From assembly GCA_036924085.1 (NCBI GenBank), contig JAVGWX010000009.1, positions 57,764,331 through 57,828,330 of the forward strand: a stretch of DNA of 64,000 nt, in the 5' to 3' direction. Shown here piece after piece: positions 41,601 through 50,600 of the stretch (the first letter of the stretch is position 1; every line of letters begins with the position of its first letter). Source of the stretch: Ariolimax columbianus. Its lineage: Eukaryota; Mollusca; Gastropoda; Stylommatophora; Arionidae. The position numbers and the translations under genes are program-made. The notes under the pieces are model-generated. The model did no database searches. It saw only the letters and a program-made list of their open reading frames with translations, and was not told the origin of the DNA.

Positions 41601-44600
41601 CACAAGTGTTTAGAGGCCCACCTTCATCAGGACTCTCGAGATGTGAGAAAAACTACTACAACCTGCCACTTAATGCTCTATTCAGGGCGCACAAAAGAGT
41701 AAATTATCTCTTTGTAGGCATTGAACAACAACTTGGGAGCTCCTGTTGTGTTTCCCCAGTGATGGTGGTGGTGATGTTAATTATGGTATTGATGATAGCA
41801 GTGGTAATAATAAAGTTGATGATGATGTTGATGGTAACGGTTGTGATGATTGATAAAGTTGATGATGACCACGACCGATACTATTGTTACTTTCTGTCAT
41901 TCATTGCAGTTGCATTTTGTGTCTTTGTTGGCAGGCTCGGATGGGAGATGCTGAGTACATTTCAGCCTTCACTCAGATTGTCATGCCAATATCATATCAG
42001 GTATGTTACAAACACAGATTCTGTTCAAAGAAACACAGCAGCTGAAAACACAAGAAATCCTTGAATTCAAACAGGCAAGCGTATGCTTGCTGCCAGGTAG
42101 TCAGAAGTCTGTCCGTAGTGGGTTTTTTAGACCTATTTCACTTACTAGGCAGGGGGGGAAAAGTAGGTAGAGAATTTGGCAAGAATTTTATTAATTTTTT
42201 GAAATTTTTGTATAGACAGCGACTGTCTGGTCTTTTCAAATTTCAACCGCCAAAGGTTTTTTTCTGTGTACATATGTACACAGGACCTAGGAGTTTATCA
42301 CCCATCTCCGATAGTATTAGACACTTGAGTCTCCTTTGAGACCAGAGGTTTTGGACGACGTGGGCTAGTGGTTAAGTGACACGGCTCACAATACAAAGAT
42401 GCTGGGTTTTCTTACCATCACAGCACCTTTCTTTACTCCGGGAAAGCAAACCCTAAGAAAATGCAGTTAGAAACAGACCTTTACATAAAATGTATGCCGA
42501 AGTCGGATGCACTAGGCTGACAGGCGCAAAATAAAAACATAGTGCAAAGCACACCATCTTGGGGAAAAGAGAAATAAGGCGAGACAATAGAGAAATGGTT
42601 TCGAACTCCCACTGTTTTGTGCCTTCATTTGTTTCCCTAGAGGGGAATATAGCGGCTCCCAACCGCCAATATGGCTGGAGATTATGAAGAAAAATTACAA
42701 CTGGGTGTTGTTGTTCCAAGCTACTCATGCCAAATTTGTCACTCTTAAAAAATAGTGTCTGGTAGTGTGTTTGTTGTGGCTCTGCTTATATCTCAGAGGT
42801 AGTGAAGAGGTGGATCTGAGTCATCCTCACTGTGGTGCAGTGAAAGAGCCCTCAGCATGGTTGTCACTACAGAGATCACAACATTGATCTCCACCTTCTT
42901 TGCCAGGCTACTGTAGTAGCACACTCTGTTTTTAGGTACACAGAATGGGCGTGAAGTGGAGACTTGCTCAGTGTGTTTCACCTGACCTGACAAGACGTAA
43001 GGGTCTTGGTCAGTATGTTTCACCTGACCCTGATGTCAGCTGTAGCATCCAAATGTCATGACATTTTTGAAATTCACAATGAAGGTTTTTTTTAAATATA
43101 TAAATTTTTATTTGGCATCAGTTTTTTAAATATTACGATTTTTGTTGAGCGTTGGCTTTCACTATAAATATTTTTAAAAAGTGATATTGATTTTTGTTTG
43201 CCGGCCGATTCAAGTGCTAGAGAACTTGGTTTTCACGACAAAGTACACAGGTCAACTCTAGTAGATGGCAGATGCCATTTAAACCAGCTGTAAAGTGGCT
43301 CATTGGTCAATGGGTACCTGACCTATGTCTAGGGAAGAAAAAGCAAGAAGGAATGGAACTAGCCACCCAACCTCGTACAAGCTCTGACTTAGTATACTAG
43401 TCTCTAAGACTTCATTCTCGACTTGCAACTAAATTTGCTGTGGGACGATGCCTTTTACCTTTATGAAGCATAGAGCGACCATTACAGATGATATATTTAT
43501 GGATGGATGTCTGTATCAAAGAACTTATGTGTATTCTTTCAGTGTTGGTTTCTGTAGTTGCTCTTTTTACATGGCAAGGATGCAAGGCTCTTATGTTTAT
43601 GTCCAAAAGTCAGGACTGTCTTCCTTATAAAACTGGTGATCCATTTCTGGCTTTTTCTCATTCTCATACAGTTTATCCTTATAATAGGGGAGAGGAGAAT
43701 AAAGTCTGGTCATGCAAAACACACTGGTCGGACATGTTAGCCAGGGTCAATCAAAATATGCTGGTCAAGACTCTCACCTCAACTTCCTCGCAGTCCTCCC
43801 ACGCTCGGGATGTTAGGAGAGCTGCTGCAAACCACCACTTAATGCCTTTAGAGTTGATTTACACATTGTGAGCATTCAAAAACAAACAACAACATACTTC
43901 AAGTAGATTGGAGAAGGCCATGCTGTCACACTGCTCCTATTGTGAAACATGCAGGCTTGGCAAATACTAAGTCAGTTAAAAAAGTTGGAGAATATGGTAA
44001 CATTCAGTTAATGGCGATGCCTAGTTATGACTTTCTTAAGTAACCTTCAGTCTCCTTTTTTCTGTAGTGTTTGTTTATCATCCTGTAGCTGATTGTTTAT
44101 GTGCATTTTCTGTTGTGTTTGTTCATCATCCTGTAGCTGTTTATGTGCATTTTCTGTTGTGTTTGCTCATCATCCTGTAGCTGTTTATGTGTATTTTCTG
44201 TTGTGTTTGTTCATCATCCTGTAGCTGTTTATGTGCATTTTCTGCTGTGTTTGTTCATCATCCTGTAGCTGTTTATGTGCATTTTCTGTTGTGTTTGTTC
44301 ATCATCCTGTAGCTGTTTATGTGCATTTTCTGTTGTGTTTTTTCATCATCCTGTAGCTGTTTATGTGCATTTTCTGTTGTGTTTGTTGATCATCCTGTAG
44401 CTGTTTTTGTGCTTTTCGATCCGACACATCCGTCTTCGGCAGCAACAAGAATCTATAGATGGGACCTGGCCACAGCAGTCTTCATTCTATTTTGCAAACT
44501 GAAATTCAACTTGAAAGAATAGCGACTTCTATCAAAGAAATTAAGTACAGTTTGCAAAGCGACCCACACACACATCACCAGAAATACTTATTAGGACTGC

Positions 44601-47600
44601 TTCCAGAAGTGGAAATAGCATTGACAGTGATGTATTAATCAAGGAGGGGAGTATTTCTAAGTAGACAAAGCTGACTAGGTTCCAGGTAAGCTCAAAAGAG
44701 TTACACAAAATAGTTTCTGGAACTTTTTGAACAACCTCATATGATTGAATCTTTGTTTGCCCTCCATAAAGTGAAACATGTCTGTGTGTCCTATTCTTAA
44801 TCTGAAGCGGTGCATGTTTAATTCTGTATTGGCATAGTTTTCACTCTGAAAATTGTCCTCCTGTTAAAAAGTAGCATCCTGCAGTTTTAAAGTCTTTACA
44901 ATCATTTCAATTGAAAATTGTTTTATGCTTTGTTTCTTCTTGTAGTTTGCTCCTGAGCTTGTGCTAGTCAGTGCAGGATATGATTGTGCTGTTGGTGACC
45001 CACTGGTAAGTATGAGATTAATTTGATCTAAACAGATGGTAGAGGTGGTGTAACTTTTGGGTAAAGTTAAATATGGATTCATCTTGTGTAATGTTAATTT
45101 GGCGTGGGAGGAGATAGATTTGACCTGAGTATGAGATCGGTTTAACCTGAGATAGAGTAGGCTTGATTATGAGACAGACAACCTGAGTATGAGATAGGCT
45201 TATCATGTGTATGAGATAGACAACTAAGTATGAGATAGGCTTAATCTGAGTTTTAGATAGACTTAAACTGAGTTTGAGATAGACATAACCTGAGTATGAG
45301 ATAGACTTAACCTGAGTTTTAGATAGACTTAAACTGAGTTTGAGATAGACTTAATACTCCTGTACAGAGAAAGGAACATGGAAAATGACAAAGACATTAC
45401 GGAGGAAACTCCAGTCATTCATCAGTTAATGCCTACGAAGGATAATGGGTATAGGCTGACAAGACATGGTGAGGAAGACCAATGGGGAAGGGGCCAACAG
45501 CAACCTGTGGAGCAGCAGATCAAACGTACAAAATGGAATTGGCTAGGAAACATGCTATGGAAATCACTATCAAATGTGGTGAGACAGGCCCTGACATGGA
45601 ATCTACAGGGCAAGAGGAAGAGAGGTAAACTAAGAAATACCTGGAAAAGAAAAAGTGAACTTTGGTCCCTGGACCTCAACTGGAGAGAGGCAGATAGGGC
45701 ACTTCAAGACTGAATTTGCTGGAGCAGGGTTGTCAATGGCCTATGTCCCAAAAGGAGCGATGGACATTCATGGTGATATTTTGAAAATAAGTAGTTAATT
45801 TGTTAAATTTGAGTTTGCAAGTACTGTTCAAGAATCCAGTCAACCTAAATCCCAAATCAACAAAGTTCCCTAGCCAGTAAAGATTTTCAGACTGTTACTG
45901 TATGTACAATTGAGCAAATTAATCCCAGGTATACAGCTCAAGAGAAACTGATTGAAATGTTTTATCTTTTCGTTTATTCAGGGAGGTTACAATGTCACAC
46001 CGGCCTGCTTTGGTCACATGACCCACATGTTGATGGGACTGGCCAATGGGAGAGTAGTCTTGTCACTAGAGGTAAATTCATTTTCTTGACTTTGCAGCAA
46101 ACATTCGTTTTGTTTTATTTGTTTATACCAATGCTTTGCCTGAGTAGATGAGAGCAGCAAAGACGGCGTCTAACAGGCAGCGAGTCTAACTTTGCTCTTG
46201 TGTTTTAGTCCATTATGAATGCCACCAAGACACGGATTTGACTGAAATTCACACTAGTCGACGGCTTACACATGTGTCCTCGGAAACGTGTTACTGTTTT
46301 CCATTTGGATTAGTTAGTCCGTTCATTTTGTGGTGTTTTCCCTCCAATTATACTGGCATGGTCATCGACTATATGTAATAGTTTTTCGGTTACCCTGTGT
46401 CGTATTTCCATGATCTAGTGCACACGGCTGAAATTCACGAGATTGATGCCCTGCGCCCTATTTGCAATAAGTGTCAGTTATGGTTTGGCTGTGAAATTTA
46501 GACACGGGACAATAATGGACTAAAATACATCACCTGGTAGAGATTGGGCCCTTCCTCATTAGCAAGATGCCCAAGACACATCACTCACATGCTGAGTGAT
46601 GCCTCTACAACTTCTTAAGAGAAAAGCAGGACAAAAACTCATTGTATACAGACTCTGCAGGGTCTTCTAAACCAGTATAATGACGTTAAATCAACAGAAA
46701 TCTGTGAATGGCAGAGATGAGAATAGTATCTCTGCCACACTGGCAGCATGTTATATAAGGCGACTTGCAGTAAGAGCTAATTCCACTGTGGTAGAAGACT
46801 CTCTCATAGTTTGTGTACACTCCTTCGCCCTCACAGGCCAAAATACTGCTGAGTGTGGGATAGCCTTCTGGATTTGAAACAAAGTCATGTAAATAATATC
46901 CTATGTATGATGTATGGATATACAAATTAATGTTTTTTGCAGCAGGGGTGTACTTTGTGCGTCTGACAATGACATGAATTTGCAAGATTGGACTTATAGC
47001 TGCAGGCGAGACTTGACTTATGACCCAACTTATTGGTGTGTGAGACCTGACTTATGAGTGTGTGAGATCCAACTTATGAGAATGTGAGACTAGATGTGTG
47101 GGTCTGTTAGACCTAATTTATGGGTGTAAGACCCGCATTGTGTGTGTGTGTGAGATCTGACTTACGAATGTTAGACCCAACTTATGGATGTGTGAGACTG
47201 GACGTTTAGGTCTCAAACCTAATTTATAAATGTGAGACCTGCATTGTGAGTGTGAGAGGTCTGACTTATGGGCATAGAAAATATGACTTATGGTCATAGA
47301 AAATCTGACTTATGGGTATGTGAAACCTGATTTATGGGCGTACACGATCTGACTTATGGGAGTGAGATCTGACTTATGGGAGTGAGATCTGGCTTATGGG
47401 AGTGAATCTGACTTATGGGAGTGATATCAGACTTATGGGAGTGAGATCTGACTTATGGGAGTGAGAACTGACTTTTGGGTGGTATACTTGACTTATAGGT
47501 GGGATACTTGACTTATAGATACCTAACTTATGAGTGTGATACCTGCCTTATGGGTGCGATACCTGACTTATGTGTGTGATACCTGACTTATGTGTGTGAT

Positions 47601-50600
47601 ACCTGACTTAAGGTATGATACCTGACTTATGGGTGTGATAACTGACTTATGTGTGTGATACCTGACTTATGTGTGTGATATCTGACTTATGGATGTGAGA
47701 CCTGACTTATGGGTGTGAGACCTGACATGTCGGTGTGATATTTGAGATTTTAATGTGTGAGATCCATACGACAGACTGGCTAACGAGGTGGGGGATTGAC
47801 ATGATCCCCATAGTAGTGAGTGCCACACAGATGAAGCCAATCATAACGAAACCGCCTGGAGAACCATGGTCCACCTTCATCAGCACTCTCAGGAGCTACC
47901 TGCCATCCACCGCATAATGCCATTTTCATTGCGCACAAAAGTCAAGTTACGCATTGTGGACATTCATTCAATAACAACAACTGCTGTGCAAGACCTGACT
48001 TAAGGCTGATTGTGACTTGACATTTGAGATTAGTACACTTCAGCATATTGCCATTGGGTTTATATAGGTCTGTTATCTAGAAAATGTTTGGAACCACTGA
48101 CAAATAAACCTTTGAAGCAGACACGTTTCAGAAGAGTGAACAAAGGAATTAGGGGTCAGAAATTAAGTAAAATTATTGCTCAGCTTATTAGTGCTGGCTG
48201 AAAAATACACCAATAAAGTGTCATATAAGGAAGCAAAAATTATCATTTGCAGCCAGTATAAAATAAAATGAGAGAATGAAATTGGAGAGAGTAATAGTCC
48301 AGACCCAATTCACCAGTTACAAAGGCACCAGCAAACTGCTATTTTCCTCCTAAGAACAGGCCACTGCAGACTACTGGGCCACCTCTATCGGTTCAAAATC
48401 TCCCAAACAATTGAATGTCCATGTGGGGCAGGAGTCCAGACCCCTGAACACGCACCTCAAGAATGCCTGGCTCACGAAGAACTAAGATGCCAGACCTGGC
48501 CAGAGAGAGCAGAACTTAGGCAAAAGTTAAAGGGCCCCTACTCAGATCTGGAAAGGATTGTGGACTTCATCCTGGTGATAGGACTGAAGATTAAGCAAGA
48601 TAAAAAAAAAACCGAATGAAGAAGAAGAGGAGTGCTGATTGATAAGTAGGTTCAGGTCTTGGCAACCACCCAGGGTCATGTTAATGGATGAGAAGGCTGC
48701 TCAGTCAGCATGGCGACGCTTCGTTAGTTCAGGTTTCCAGATTGTTCTTTATATTGAGAAGGCACCCAAGATAGATGTACTCTTTGACATCCTCTAATCT
48801 GACCCCGCCAAGGAAGACTGGATCACATCCTCTAATCTGACCCCGTCAAGGAAGACTGGATCACATCCTCTAATCTGACCCCGTCAAGGAAGACTGGATC
48901 ACATCCTCTAATCTGACCCCACCAAGGAAGACTGGATCACATCCTTTAATCTGACCCCATCAAGGAAGACTGGATCACATCCTCTAATCATGAACCCGCC
49001 AAGGAAGACTGGATCACATCCTCTAATCTGACCCCGCCAAGGAAGACTGGACTACAATTGGCAAAATGATTGCGCAACACGTTGGTCTTCGAGACATCCT
49101 TTTCTAGTCACACTTTCTTACCCTCATCATCAAGCAGCTGTGTTATTTGGTTGACTTCTGCTGCTGACTCTGATGAGAACTATGTTGTTGAAGGTGATTG
49201 AGACGTCTGCCGTCAACATGGATGCCAAAGGTTTCCCAGTTGCAGTGGCTGATGACTGATTCCAAACATATTGACAAGAACGGACATACATAAAGTTAAA
49301 TAAACAAACATTAATATAAATGAACAGATGCTGACCTTTAAGTATTTTGTTCTTTCAAAATTGGAAGATGAATATATAGAATGATGGTTAATTTGTTATC
49401 TTGAAGACAGTCGTTAGCTTTACATTCAGCCTCTTCCTCAGAGGGCAGTTATGGGAATGCCAATTTTGATCTTTTTGGAGAATGGGAATTTGATGGGGGG
49501 TGATAATGGGATCAAGATGCTGAGCAGTGTATGAGCTGCAGCTGTCAGTGACCCATATCTGACTACTAGCATCAGGGTTAGGGAACCAGAGCTGCCAAGA
49601 CCCTTCTAGACCATGTGGTGATCCTGGATAATAGGCTGCAACAGTACACAGACTGGCGAAGGAGAAGAAATCTTTCCCTTAAGTGCTGCGTTCTCCGTCC
49701 AAACAGCCAGCCAAGCATATATATACTCAAGAGTCCCGGTCAGGTGCTGATTTCATGTTCTTCAGATCTTTCCAGACAGGACACATTCTCCCATCTCCCT
49801 TAGTCACTCCCAAACCTATCATCCTCTGCACATATGCATTTTCCAGACCTTCTGTCTCTTCATCATTCTGTAGAGTATCCAAAAACTGCCATGATCAACT
49901 AAACCCTGTCTCTCGTCATTACTGCGTTGTTCATAACAGCTCATCCCGCCACTGCAACAGCTCTTTCATTTTACCCTAGGCAGTAGATGCATGTGACACC
50001 TTGTAAACCAGAGTTGCTCAGAAGAGAGGCCGACTCCCTTCTTAGCATGCACCTTTCTATCTTACGAAGCATGCCCTGTAAGTCTGACAGTATCACTGCA
50101 TTTGTCACCAGTTGCGTCACCAATCAAGTTAGGTCCGCTGTTACCGCCTCAATTTCCATCCTCATACCCGATGTGATAGTAGAGTAGGCAACTGATTTCT
50201 CCACCACCTCCCTGCCATTTTGGTAGCCGACAAAACCCCAACTGCACCTGTTTGCATCTCTGCAGGCGGAGCCAGCTGTGTACAGAATTTGGTCTTGCAG
50301 CACTGAGTGTTACTGGATAAGCTCCTGTATTGAAGCTCATGTATTGAAGCTTCTGTCCTAGTGCCACCCCAATCGCGACACTCTCTGCTCAGTTGTATCA
50401 CCACACTAGTAAGCTGTATACTGCAACACAACGCATTTCATTCTCCAGACAACATCCTGCTACTTGCCAAGTAGCGGGAGTGTGAGAACGAAGAAGAAGA
50501 AGAAGGTGACCACACAGGGGATGTGAAGGGAATCTGAAGGGTTAGGGATGACTGGCGATGGATGTAGAGATTGTGCCTTGAAAAAGAAATGCAATGTCAC

